Positions 1 through 8,195 of a DNA stretch of 64,000 nucleotides are shown here, in pieces. Both the position numbers and the translations under genes were made by a program. Under the pieces are notes generated by a model. It saw nothing but the letters and a program-made list of their open reading frames with translations, did not search any database and was not told the DNA's origin. Source of the DNA: Desulfosporosinus sp. HMP52 (lineage in GTDB: Bacteria; Bacillota; Desulfitobacteriia; Desulfitobacteriales; Desulfitobacteriaceae); contig NZ_JMGA01000050.1 in assembly GCF_000765145.1 (NCBI RefSeq), positions 62,001-126,000 on the forward strand, given 5' to 3'. The stretch's first letter is position 1; the number at the start of each line of letters is the position of its first letter.

Positions 1-347
1 CGAAAGATTCGTCTCCAGGGTTCCTTCGGATCGGTTATTTGTGGACGTTTGATGATTTTTTGCGCAGGGACTAGTAAGTCTTTCGCCAAATCCTCTACAA
101 CAGCAGAAGGATTGGCAAACTGATTTTTTAGTTTCCACTGAATAATTTCGGCATAGGTCGAATTTGTAAGCAAGTCTGCATTGCAACAAAAGCAATGAAT
201 AAGATCTGGAATGATAGTTTCATTAATATATTTAAGTGCAAGTGGACTTCTTGGCCCACCCCACTCCTCAAGCAGTACGGCAGTGAGGCTTTCTGCCAAG
301 CTGGACAAATCATTTTGGGTCCAACCCCAATTCCTTAGCTCTGTCAC
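1..347 (-). CDS. Unrecognised protein, last gene of the kor operon (3' end beyond window)
   Basis: A minus-strand frame with no stop starts at a GTG (345-347) that overlaps the korC stop codon as GTGA and stays open to the left edge, giving about 115 residues. The protein begins VTELRNWGWTQNDL and has a cluster of cysteines in HCFCCNADLL, but I recognise no family. The start overlap means it is translationally coupled to korC, so a role in 2-oxoacid oxidoreductase assembly, substrate supply or redox partnering is a reasonable inference and nothing more. An internal ATG at 313 would give a shorter product in another frame, but the GTG frame is the one kept open and coupled. Confidence is good that it is coding and low on function. 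Confidence 0.6.
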   Translation of the reverse strand, partial: MTELRNWGWTQNDLSSLAESLTAVLLEEWGGPRSPLALKYINETIIPDLIHCFCCNADLLTNSTYAEIIQWKLKNQFANPSAVVEDLAKDLLVPAQKIIKRPQITDPKEPWRRIF

Positions 348-928
348 GATTCATCACCTTCGTTTTGACAATGTTTATTTTCTTGGTTTTCCCCCGCCTT
401 TAATCCCATTTTCCATCCTATTTCCAGCGCTTTGATGTTTTGCTCAGTAGTACCTTTTGGGGCTCGATGCTTAACTGACTGTAAAACATTATCCATAGAT
501 AGGTAACCACTTATTGAGGCCACAACTCCCAGGGCTAATACATTAGCGCTTTGTTCAGAGCCAAAATGGGCTCGGACAGCCTTAGTTATGGGCAACGAAT
601 AAAAGTTTTTACTTCTCGGCTTGACCTCTGTTACTTGAGTATCATCGACAATCAGAATAGCCTCTTCGTCTAGATGTAAGCCATATTTTTTGTAAGCTTC
701 CTGACTAAGGGTTAGGACGAAGTCCGGTCTCTCAACTTTAGGGTAATAAATGTCCTCATCCCCGATAATAACTTCAGCCCGACTAGCACCGCCCCGAGCT
801 TCAGGACCATAGCTTTGACTCTGAGCAACATTTTGTCCAGCATAAATTCCCGCCTCAGCTAACATTATTGCAGCTAAAATCAGTCCCTGTCCACCTGTTC
901 CGGTCAACAAAAATTTTTGCATTGCCAT
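344..928 (-). CDS. korC: 2-oxoacid:ferredoxin oxidoreductase, gamma subunit
   Basis: The 194-residue protein is the gamma subunit of a 2-oxoacid:ferredoxin oxidoreductase, which oxidises 2-oxoacids such as 2-oxoglutarate to acyl-CoA with ferredoxin reduction. It opens with the family signature GTGGQGLILAAIMLAEAG (residues about 10-27), followed by QSQSYGPEARGGASRAEVI, typical of the POR/KOR gamma domain. Length is normal for a stand-alone gamma subunit. The start ATG overlaps the korB stop as TGATG, with GGAGG upstream. Gene order is D-A-B-C with every junction overlapping, so the four subunits should be made together. The substrate (2-oxoglutarate, branched-chain or another oxoacid) cannot be decided from sequence reading alone. 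Confidence 0.9.
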   Translation of the reverse strand: MAMQKFLLTGTGGQGLILAAIMLAEAGIYAGQNVAQSQSYGPEARGGASRAEVIIGDEDIYYPKVERPDFVLTLSQEAYKKYGLHLDEEAILIVDDTQVTEVKPRSKNFYSLPITKAVRAHFGSEQSANVLALGVVASISGYLSMDNVLQSVKHRAPKGTTEQNIKALEIGWKMGLKAGENQENKHCQNEGDES

Positions 929-1734
929 CAGCGACTGACCTCCTTTAGCCTTTGTCGTAATTTGTCATATTCCTTTGTGTACTCAGGTGCCTCGCTGCGA
1001 AAAATTTCGCCAATCTCAAAGTCATCCTCATGTCCAATTCGTTGCCCAGCTTTGTAAGCATGCTCTTTTTGCCACAGCAGCATATCCGCCGGGGTTTTGA
1101 ACTTATTTCGCCGACCATAGGATACAGGACACTGGGATATTGCCTCTACCAGAGAAAACCCCGAATTATTGTAGGCATCTATTACGAGTTTAGTAAGGAG
1201 TTGATTATGAAAGGCAGTGGCTCTAGCCCCATATGTTGCTCCAGCTGCTTTAGCCAGCTCTAGTACCTGAAAAGGTCTCTCAAGGTTACCGAAAGGAGAG
1301 GTCGTTCCTCGTTTGTCATGGGGAGTTAGTGGAGAAGTCTGTCCACCGGTCATACCATATATACTATTATTAATCACTATAGCTGTCAGATCGATATTGC
1401 GTCTAGAGGCATGAATCAAATGATTCCCACCAATAGCTGTTGAATCACCATCTCCCATGATAACAAAAACATCCAGTTCCGGGCGAGCTGCTTTAATTCC
1501 AGTGGCAAAGGGCAGCGCTCTACCGTGGGTCGTATGGATTGTATTAAAGTCTAAATAACCCGGCATTCGAGAAGAACAGCCAATTCCGGAGACAAAAATC
1601 ACCTTATTTTGATCAAGCTGCAGAGTTTTAATAGCTCTCACAATTGCAGCAGTGATCGTCCCTATTCCACACCCAGGGCACCAGATATGAGGTAAGGTAT
1701 CGGTTCTAAAATACTGTGCGATATCATTAAACAT
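928..1734 (-). CDS. korB: 2-oxoacid:ferredoxin oxidoreductase, beta subunit (TPP-binding)
   Basis: This is the thiamine-diphosphate-binding beta subunit. CPGCGIG near residue 20 and the GDGDSTAIGGNH...NNSIYGMTGGQTSPLTP segment (residues about 95-140) form the TPP/Mg binding motif of the family. I chose the ATG at 1734 because GGGGGG lies 7 nt upstream. A TTG at 1749 would add five residues (MGGYV) but sits inside that ribosome binding site. The start lies inside the 3' end of korA (8-bp overlap), indicating coupled translation. The length of about 268 residues is usual for KorB. It pairs with KorA to form the active site and hands electrons to the KorD ferredoxin. Confidence 0.92.
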   Translation of the reverse strand: MFNDIAQYFRTDTLPHIWCPGCGIGTITAAIVRAIKTLQLDQNKVIFVSGIGCSSRMPGYLDFNTIHTTHGRALPFATGIKAARPELDVFVIMGDGDSTAIGGNHLIHASRRNIDLTAIVINNSIYGMTGGQTSPLTPHDKRGTTSPFGNLERPFQVLELAKAAGATYGARATAFHNQLLTKLVIDAYNNSGFSLVEAISQCPVSYGRRNKFKTPADMLLWQKEHAYKAGQRIGHEDDFEIGEIFRSEAPEYTKEYDKLRQRLKEVSR

Positions 1735-2848
1735 TACATAACCCCCCAATCTTTTCTAGAACTTCTTTGGGAGTTATTAATTCTCCATCTATACGATTTA
1801 ACCGTTCCACAGCCTTATTGCCAAAGATTCTTTCAATTTCGCCAGCTAACTGTCCCGTATTCATTTCTACCACTAGAAATTTGCGACCAACATACTTCTC
1901 TAACTGCTTTTGCGGAAAAGGCCAAATCGTTATTGGGCGAAAAAGCCCAACTTTCAAACCACGTCCACGAGCTATATGAAGGGCCTCCATAGCTGAACGA
2001 GCACTACATCCGTAAGCAATTAAAATCAAGTCTGCATCTTCTAGCAGCACTTCCTCAACCATTTGAATCCGATCTAAGTATGGATTTAGCTTTTGCGTTA
2101 AGCGTTGCATAAAGGGTTTGGTCACTTCCGGATTTCCGGTTGGCAAGCCTTTCTGATTATGTGTCAATCCAGTTACATGGTAACGATAACCATCACCGAA
2201 GTTAGCCATTGCCGGGATCATGCTGTCATCGTTTTCGTAAGGAAGATACTCTCCTGGTGGTACATCAGGCCCTTTGCGATTTACGATTGTCAACTGATCA
2301 GGTAAAACTACTTTTTCTCGCAAGTGACCGATTACTTCGTCCATTAGTAAAATTACTGGGATCCGATATTCCTCTGACAAATTAAAGGCAATGACTGTTA
2401 GCAGATAACACTCTTGTACAGTGGAAGGGGTTATGGCAATTATGGGATGATCTCCATGAGTACCCCATCGAGCCTGCATAACATCAGCTTGGGCGGGTGA
2501 AGTTGGTAATCCCGTACTTGGTCCTCCTCTTTGTACATTGACCACGACACATGGAACTTCAGTGGCTACAGCATAACCTAAATTTTCCTGCATCAATGAA
2601 AAACCTGGTCCACTCGTCGCTGTAAGTGCTTTAAGTCCTGTCAAGGACGCTCCAATAATTGCTGCCATACTTCCAATTTCATCTTCCATTTGGATAAAGC
2701 TCCCACCAACTAAGGGCAGCCTTTCAGCCATCTTTTCAGCTATTTCTGTAGAGGGTGTAATGGGATATCCGGCATAGAAAAGAACCCCCGCTGCCAGAGC
2801 TCCTTCCGCTACAGCTTCATTTCCTTGCATTAGCTTTGGATTACTCAT
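1727..2848 (-). CDS. korA: 2-oxoacid:ferredoxin oxidoreductase, alpha subunit
   Basis: The 373-residue alpha subunit carries the pyrimidine-binding domain and the domain II region of the enzyme. The N-terminal signature GNEAVAEGALAAGVLFYAGYPITPSTEI is characteristic of KorA/VorB-type alpha chains. MEDEIGSMAAIIGASLTGLKALTATSGPG (residues about 55-85) is the conserved cofactor-proximal region, and the C-terminal part contains the LIAYGCSARSA domain. It overlaps korD upstream and korB downstream by 8 bp each, so the operon is tightly coupled. Length and layout match the four-subunit type, not the single-chain pyruvate:ferredoxin oxidoreductase. Confidence 0.93.
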   Translation of the reverse strand: MSNPKLMQGNEAVAEGALAAGVLFYAGYPITPSTEIAEKMAERLPLVGGSFIQMEDEIGSMAAIIGASLTGLKALTATSGPGFSLMQENLGYAVATEVPCVVVNVQRGGPSTGLPTSPAQADVMQARWGTHGDHPIIAITPSTVQECYLLTVIAFNLSEEYRIPVILLMDEVIGHLREKVVLPDQLTIVNRKGPDVPPGEYLPYENDDSMIPAMANFGDGYRYHVTGLTHNQKGLPTGNPEVTKPFMQRLTQKLNPYLDRIQMVEEVLLEDADLILIAYGCSARSAMEALHIARGRGLKVGLFRPITIWPFPQKQLEKYVGRKFLVVEMNTGQLAGEIERIFGNKAVERLNRIDGELITPKEVLEKIGGLCNV

Positions 2849-3056
2849 CTTTAGTCACCTCTATATTGATAGCAAAGTCTGGGCAGAGTTTCTCACAAAT
2901 CTTACATGCTATGCATTGGTCTGGCCTGACAACCACAACCCTTCCTAGTTCATTACTTTCCAGAACTTTTTTGGGACAAAAGGCTATACATATTCCGCAT
3001 TTCTTGCACCAATCCTCATTAACAATTACCCTAGTATCATGAATTGCTGTAACCAA
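2841..3056 (-). CDS. korD: 2-oxoacid:ferredoxin oxidoreductase, delta subunit (2[4Fe-4S] ferredoxin)
   Basis: This 71-residue ferredoxin-like subunit is the first gene of the kor operon. Two complete cluster motifs are visible, CKKCGICIAFCP and CIACKICEKLCP, each CxxCxxCxxxCP, which would bind two [4Fe-4S] clusters and carry electrons from the TPP site to an external ferredoxin. It overlaps the start of korA by 8 bp. The promoter should lie in 3057-3310, a region that also holds a strong palindrome at 3100-3155. Confidence 0.9.
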   Translation of the reverse strand: MVTAIHDTRVIVNEDWCKKCGICIAFCPKKVLESNELGRVVVVRPDQCIACKICEKLCPDFAINIEVTKDE

Positions 3057-3099
3057 TGTCTTCCCATCTCCCTAATATCCAAAGTCATTTGTGAAAGAA

Positions 3100-3155
3100 G
3101 GACAAGTACGTTGTTTTCTCACTGCTTTAACTATGAAGAAACAACGCACTTGTCC
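3100..3155. repeat. Strong palindrome upstream of korD (REP-like)
   Basis: Two 17-nt arms (3100-3116 and 3139-3155) pair with a single mismatch (A3108/C3147) around a 22-nt loop. The arms read GGACAAGTACGTTGTTT and AAACAACGCACTTGTCC, directly followed by CCCAGGTCCCAGGG. No T-tract follows on either strand, so it is not an obvious intrinsic terminator. It sits in the 5' region of the kor operon. It could be a dispersed REP-like palindrome or a transcript processing or attenuation element. A second palindrome of similar flavour is at 9034-9084. Confidence 0.6.
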
Positions 3156-3311
3156 CCAGGTCCCAGGGTTTAGGCGATTACTCTTAACTCATTTGTTCGC
3201 CAGATGTCTTAATTTTCCTCCCATCAATCCAAAATCTTTTGAAGATTCGATAATTTAATATTGATCATTCTTGTTAATCAACAATTCTACACTTTATATA
3301 TATGAATTGAA

Positions 3312-3352
3312 TGCAAAAATAGGCTCAACAGCTATTAACTGTTAAACCTATT
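3312..3352 (-). terminator. Intrinsic terminator of the HD-domain gene
   Basis: Read on the minus strand, arms 3339-3352 and 3318-3331 form a 14-bp stem with two G-U pairs around a 7-nt loop, followed by a TTTTTGC tract (3312-3317). It lies 36 bp after the stop codon of the HD-domain gene. The remainder of 3057-3387 shows no gene. Confidence 0.8.
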
Positions 3353-3387
3353 CCTAGTAGTTTCGACCCTCGTCGGATTTTCTCTTC

Positions 3388-4032
3388 TTACCTGACTAAA
3401 TCTAAGGAACTTTTCCGGTCACTCAAATACATTTGGCACTTTTCTAAAAAGGATAAGATACTTTTTTCCTCACTTACTTTTTTTTCCAGGGTCATGTTTC
3501 CTCTCCCTAATCTATCACATAATCCAAGTAGGGCAACTTCATCAACGGAAATTTCGGAAGCCATTCTTCGAATATCAGCAAATGGCAAACTCTTCGTAAC
3601 AAAGAGTATCTGCATGTGCCACCTGACCATTTTGGAAATCTTATTGATAAATTCCTCATCCTTCGTGAACTCTTTAAGGAATTTTACTGCAAGCCCCTCT
3701 CCCAATTTGTCGTGGTCATATGAGGTAATTCTCCCCTTCGTCATCTTCGTTGCTGATGCTTTTCCCAAATCATGAAGTAACGCTGACCACATAAGAACCT
3801 TTGGGTCTTGGCTTAGATGTTTTCTTTCCCCAGCATTATCCAGAACTAACATTGTATGATTCCACACGGATCCTTCAGGATGGTGTTTGGGTGATTGAGG
3901 GACTTTCTTTAAATCGCTCAGTAACGTGAAGGGGTATTCTTTAAATAATTCCCTGTTGCTTAATTCATTAATATAGGCTGATGGTTTAAGGTCATTCATT
4001 AAATGGTCATCGATTTCAGGAAATATTTTCAT
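3388..4032 (-). CDS. HD-domain phosphohydrolase (CCA-adding-enzyme type HD domain)
   Basis: The 214-residue protein is a single HD domain with the order KHHPEGSVWNHTMLVLD (first metal-binding His) then SALLHDLGKASAT (the HD doublet, residues about 80-95), followed by YDHDKLG. This arrangement closely resembles the C-terminal HD domain of bacterial CCA-adding tRNA nucleotidyltransferases, but no nucleotidyltransferase domain is present. The family hydrolyses phosphate mono- or diesters such as 2',3'-cyclic phosphates or nucleotides, using a divalent metal. It is monocistronic with its own terminator at 3312-3352. The start ATG is preceded by CTGGAG. Substrate unknown. Confidence 0.75.
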   Translation of the reverse strand: MKIFPEIDDHLMNDLKPSAYINELSNRELFKEYPFTLLSDLKKVPQSPKHHPEGSVWNHTMLVLDNAGERKHLSQDPKVLMWSALLHDLGKASATKMTKGRITSYDHDKLGEGLAVKFLKEFTKDEEFINKISKMVRWHMQILFVTKSLPFADIRRMASEISVDEVALLGLCDRLGRGNMTLEKKVSEEKSILSFLEKCQMYLSDRKSSLDLVR

Positions 4033-4221
4033 TTTAGTTACTCCAGTTTAACGATTCTTTTAATCTATGCTTTCCAACTTTTTTAATTTAAATGCTTGTA
4101 TTCAACATTATTTTTAACTTGTCCACTTAACCCAAACCAGTTCGTCATTATATACCCTTGCTAATTTAAGCATATATTTTACCTTCATATATACAATAAC
4201 TAATAAGCGCTATCACCTAAA

Positions 4222-4818
4222 ATGGGGGTGACTAATATTACGAATAAATCTATGAGTATCCTAGCAACATTTAATTCATTTTCCATTGACTACACCGAAA
4301 AGCTGTCCTTTATCTCCACGTTGAAAGAACTAACATATAGGAAGAAAGTCCTCTTCACTTGCATAGGCTCCGACCGGGCAACTGGTGACTGTTTGGGGCC
4401 ACTGGTTGGAACAAATCTAAAGCGACTAGGTTATACGGTATTAGGAACACTTGACGAACCTCTTCACGCCCAAAATTTAATTAAAGATCTAGAAAAAGCA
4501 ATGGCAATAAATAACCCAGATATTGTCGTTGCCATCGATGCCTGTCTTGGCAACTATGATGAAATCGGTAAAATATCCTTAGCCAACTCTCCTTTATCCC
4601 CAGGAGCAGCTTTAAACAAGAGTTTGCCAACTGTAGGTGATATCTCAATCCTTGGAATTGTCAATATGGGAGGCTTCCTCGAGCTTCAGGTTCTACAATG
4701 CACTCGTCTTCATACAGTAATGAAGCTAGCCACTGACATGACACATTTAATCTGGCGTGCGGTACCTGTTCCCCAGGAGAGACAAGTTCGAACAATCACT
4801 CGCAATCAATGCTCCTAA
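4222..4818 (+). CDS. yyaC: Sporulation protein YyaC-like (DUF1256)
   Basis: This 198-residue protein matches the YyaC family, a putative peptidase related in fold to the germination protease GPR and found in endospore formers. Recognisable segments are FTCIGSDRATGDCLGPLVG (residues about 47-65), LHAQNLIKDLE, VVAIDACLG and KSLPTVGDISILGIVNMGG. Family length is normally about 200 residues. The first ATG (4222) lacks a clear ribosome site. An ATG at 4252 (MSIL) downstream of a GGGGGTG stretch is an alternative start. It ends tail-to-tail with the GGDEF gene, the two coding ends overlapping by 4 nt. Its presence supports a spore-forming host. Confidence 0.85.
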   Translation: MGVTNITNKSMSILATFNSFSIDYTEKLSFISTLKELTYRKKVLFTCIGSDRATGDCLGPLVGTNLKRLGYTVLGTLDEPLHAQNLIKDLEKAMAINNPDIVVAIDACLGNYDEIGKISLANSPLSPGAALNKSLPTVGDISILGIVNMGGFLELQVLQCTRLHTVMKLATDMTHLIWRAVPVPQERQVRTITRNQCS

Positions 4819-7376
4819 AAATCCGGGGTAGGATTAATGACCTTTTGAATAAAAAGTTCAACAAGCACCGGATCAAACTGGGTTCCCGCGTTTTTCTTCA
4901 ACTCTTCGATGGCCACTTTATTCGATAAAGCATCTCTATAGCTTCTCGAACTTGTCATAGCATCATAGGCATCAGCAATGGCTATAATCCTTGGCTGAAG
5001 AGGCAGTTCCTCTCCTTTTAACCCCTTTGGATAACCTAATCCATCCCACCTTTCATGGTGGGCTAAGACGTATTCCGCAATTTCAGCCATTCCATTGGCT
5101 GTGCTTAAAATTCGATAACCGATTTCAGGATGACGTTTAACTTCTTCCCATTCGTCAAAGCTTAGTTTTTCCGGCTTGTTAAGGATATTTTCGTCAATTG
5201 CAATTTTGCCAATATCATGGAGCAAACCCACATTTTTTAACTCTTGAACTTCTCCATCCAATAGGCAAAGCGCTTCCCCCATCTTTTGACAAAGCTCTGA
5301 AACCCGGTAGGAATGCTGTTCTTCCCGAGTATTTTTTTCATGAAGAGTTCTAATAATTGTCTGAATGGTTTTTCCACGAATACTCGGCCCTTCAAACAGC
5401 TTCTTCTTGTACATATAATCTTCGGCTCTTTTTAATATCTCTAGAATATCTCTTTCTTCACTCTTTTTAGTTTCATAACCAAAAGATATTGATATTTCGA
5501 CAGTACCAACACGTTTCTTTTTGGCTAATTCATTTATTCGTTTAAGGATTTTCTCCGTTTCCACAGTATCCGTGTTTGGTAGCAGAAGGACAAACTCATC
5601 TCCACCCAATCTAGCAATGATATCTTCTTTTCTGCAGCCTTCAATTAGAACCTCTGCAACATGTTTAAGAAGTTCATCCCCGTAAGCATGACCAAAGGAA
5701 TCATTAATTAATTTAAGTCCATTCACATCCCCCATTACAAGGGTCAATGGATAATTACCAGGAACATCAAAACGTTTTAGCTCTTCTTCAAAAAAGCGTC
5801 GGTTATATAAGCCTGTTAATTGGTCATGAAGACTTAAATAAACAATTTTCTCTTCTGCAAACTTTCTATCGGTAATATCTTGAATGATCCCAATTAACCG
5901 ACATGCCTTATGATTCTCATCCAACTCAAATTTGCCCAGTTCATGCACCCAACGTTCTTCTCCATCGTTAATTCTGATAATTTTATAGACAAAATCAAAA
6001 CCTTGATGAGCTTTAGCAGCCTGTAAAAAATAGTTTGAAAGCTTGGAACGCCATTCGGGATGAACAATCTTCATCCAACTCTCCTCCGTGTGGGGATAGG
6101 TGTCGTCAATCCCAAAAACCTCACAAAGCTCAGGCGAACAAAGCCAATCTCTTTTTTGGATATCTGCAACGTAACTTCCTAAATGTGCTACTCTTTGGGA
6201 TTCGTGTAATAAAGAATTCTGCTGTTCCAGAACACTATTAAGCATATCCAACTGACAGGTACGCATTTTCACCGTGTCTTCAAGCCCATCATTTAGATTC
6301 CGTATTTCTTCCTCAATAATCTCTCGCTTGACAATCTCCTCCTCGAGCAGGGCATTACTCTCTTCCAACTCGCTATTTAGCGCTTCCAGCTGGGCAGTTC
6401 TTTGCTGGACTCGATTTTCCAGCTCAGTATTCAAGGTTCTAATCTCAGCCTCCACTTGTTTTCGGGCTATAAGAGCCTCGGTCAATTCGCTGGTTCTTTG
6501 TCTAACCATTCTTTGTAGAGTCCTGTTCCAAAGGAATAACAACATGGCAACTACAAGAATTGTTCCTCCGATAGATACGATGATTTTTAATAGTGGATGT
6601 TCATACAGATTCAAATTCTTTGATCCAAACCACTGTTCATCAATCGCTTTATATTCACTCTCAGAAATCTTAGCAAATCCCTTATTAATTGTCGTCAACA
6701 TTTCCTTGTTGTCCTTTTTAACGGCTCTATAAAAATTACTCGTATATAGGGAAGAATTCGTGTAATTGAAATCATCCTGAATCCCCAATCTATACAAGTA
6801 ATAGAGTCCAGGGGGTTTTCCCATCACAAACACTACAAGTTTGTGATCTTTTGCTGCCTGTACAACAGCTTCAGCAGTATCATATTCTTCAATGTCAGTT
6901 ATCCCGTAATCCCTCAAAACATTGATAGAGTTATCCCCTTTTTTTGCTCCTACAGTAAAACCTTTTAAGGAGTTGACATTAGTAATTCCAGATATACTAT
7001 TCTGAAAGAATATCGGAACCACAATAGTAGCATATGATTCTGCATAATCAAGGATTGTAGTTCTCTCCTCTCGATAGGAGATAGTGTCAATAACATCAAA
7101 CTTCCCTTGAGTCATGCTTTCATAAGCTTTGCTCCAAGTCATGCCGGTTATATTTACTTGAATCCCTGTCTTCAGTTCAAAAAGCTTCCATTGATCAAGG
7201 GTAATTCCTTGTAACTCTCCATTACTATCTCTAAATGCATAAGGGGGATAGTTGTCATCCATTACCACACTAATACTTTTTATATCAGAAGCGGCTGCCG
7301 GCTGAATAAGAGATAGGAAAATAAGTACAAATACTAGTCCCATAATCCAAAAAATATTTAGTCGTGCATTTTTCAT
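4815..7376 (-). CDS. Periplasmic-sensor PAS-GGDEF-HD-GYP c-di-GMP protein
   Basis: A membrane-anchored sensor of about 853 residues. It has a signal peptide, a family-3 extracellular solute-binding domain (residues about 35-260), one transmembrane helix (HPLLKIIVSIGG...), a long coiled coil with repeated LNxELExR heptads, a PAS domain (RVAHLGSYVAD to WVHELGKF), a GGDEF domain with intact RLGGDEF, and an HD-GYP domain with LLHDIGK and HHERWDGLGYP. Both the synthase and phosphodiesterase signatures look intact. External binding of a small metabolite probably tunes c-di-GMP turnover. I chose the ATG at 7376 because GGGGAGAG lies just upstream. An in-frame start at 7409 would add 11 residues ahead of the signal peptide. 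Confidence 0.9.
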   Translation of the reverse strand: MKNARLNIFWIMGLVFVLIFLSLIQPAAASDIKSISVVMDDNYPPYAFRDSNGELQGITLDQWKLFELKTGIQVNITGMTWSKAYESMTQGKFDVIDTISYREERTTILDYAESYATIVVPIFFQNSISGITNVNSLKGFTVGAKKGDNSINVLRDYGITDIEEYDTAEAVVQAAKDHKLVVFVMGKPPGLYYLYRLGIQDDFNYTNSSLYTSNFYRAVKKDNKEMLTTINKGFAKISESEYKAIDEQWFGSKNLNLYEHPLLKIIVSIGGTILVVAMLLFLWNRTLQRMVRQRTSELTEALIARKQVEAEIRTLNTELENRVQQRTAQLEALNSELEESNALLEEEIVKREIIEEEIRNLNDGLEDTVKMRTCQLDMLNSVLEQQNSLLHESQRVAHLGSYVADIQKRDWLCSPELCEVFGIDDTYPHTEESWMKIVHPEWRSKLSNYFLQAAKAHQGFDFVYKIIRINDGEERWVHELGKFELDENHKACRLIGIIQDITDRKFAEEKIVYLSLHDQLTGLYNRRFFEEELKRFDVPGNYPLTLVMGDVNGLKLINDSFGHAYGDELLKHVAEVLIEGCRKEDIIARLGGDEFVLLLPNTDTVETEKILKRINELAKKKRVGTVEISISFGYETKKSEERDILEILKRAEDYMYKKKLFEGPSIRGKTIQTIIRTLHEKNTREEQHSYRVSELCQKMGEALCLLDGEVQELKNVGLLHDIGKIAIDENILNKPEKLSFDEWEEVKRHPEIGYRILSTANGMAEIAEYVLAHHERWDGLGYPKGLKGEELPLQPRIIAIADAYDAMTSSRSYRDALSNKVAIEELKKNAGTQFDPVLVELFIQKVINPTPDF

Positions 7377-7610
7377 TAGTTTTACTCTCCCCTTATCGAA
7401 GTAACTCAAGGTAACGAGTGCAACACAAATATCTCACCGCAATTATAACGAAATTTTTTATATAATATAATACGACACAAAACGATTTATTTCTCTATTA
7501 TTCTTTATGTATTTACGAAATCCTTTTTTGATCAATAATTTTAGTGCGAATTTTTAAGTACTCCTAACACAATGTAACTCCTGGAAAAGTATTTAAACTG
7601 CTTGAAAGGG

Positions 7611-7640
7611 TTGACTTGATAAAGGCTTAAGAGATATCAT
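7611..7640 (+). promoter_or_regulatory. Sigma-A type promoter for the DUF1992 gene
   Basis: TTGACT (7611-7616), an 18-nt spacer and TATCAT (7635-7640) lie about 65 bp before the DUF1992 start codon, in an otherwise AT-rich gap (7377-7705) with no other feature I can see. Confidence 0.5.
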
Positions 7641-7705
7641 TCTATCAAATAACTAAGAAAATATTTCTTAATATAGATAAACTCATTGATAAGGAGCCGA
7701 GGCTC

Positions 7706-8038
7706 ATGTTTGATATTTTTAATGAACTCGCTGAAAAAAGGATTCAAGAGGCAATGAGAAATGGAGAATTTGATAACCTCCCTTCTCAAGGCAAACCAAT
7801 CGATCTTACCTACTGGGCCAGCCTTCCGGAAGAAATACGTGCTGGTTATATGTTATTAAAAAACGGGGGGTTCTTACCTGAAGAAGCACAACTATTAAAG
7901 GACATAGATGAGTTGAGTGAACAGCTTACCCAGCGTGTCAGTCAAGAAGCAACAAAAACTATAGCCAAAAAACTCGAAGAGGCCCGCTTAAAATATAACT
8001 TATTAGTGGAACTGAAAAAACGAAGTAAACCCTACTAA
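7706..8038 (+). CDS. DUF1992 (DnaJ-homologue subfamily C-like) protein
   Basis: This 110-residue protein belongs to the DUF1992 family, named after the domain in eukaryotic DNAJC28 although no J domain is present here. The signature LAEKRIQEAMRNGEFDNLPSQGKPI lies at residues about 7-32, followed by GYMLLKNGGFLPEE and a charged helical tail. Family members are small cytosolic proteins of unknown role. AAGGAG precedes the ATG. A promoter at 7611-7640 and a strong terminator at 8061-8107 make it monocistronic. Confidence 0.85.
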   Translation: MFDIFNELAEKRIQEAMRNGEFDNLPSQGKPIDLTYWASLPEEIRAGYMLLKNGGFLPEEAQLLKDIDELSEQLTQRVSQEATKTIAKKLEEARLKYNLLVELKKRSKPY

Positions 8039-8060
8039 CTTTTCCAGCGACAATCCATAA

Positions 8061-8107
8061 AAAACAACAGAAACCTTTCAGGAAAACCGAAAGGTTTCTG
8101 TTGTTTT
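8061..8107 (+). terminator. Intrinsic terminator after the DUF1992 gene
   Basis: A perfect long stem (AAAACAACAGAAACCTTTC and its complement) with a 9-nt loop runs into a T-tract at 8102-8109. The A-rich left arm means it could work on both strands. Confidence 0.85.
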
Positions 8108-8195
8108 TTATGCTTCAACTTCATTCCAGGTATGTACTAGATTGGAAGTATATGGTAATATTATCCTATACATATTAAAGAAGGGGTTGTATCAT

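Noticed and set aside
6274-6732. 152-aa plus-strand frame opposite the GGDEF gene
   Set aside because: It is an antisense shadow of the coiled-coil and transmembrane region and has no ribosome site.
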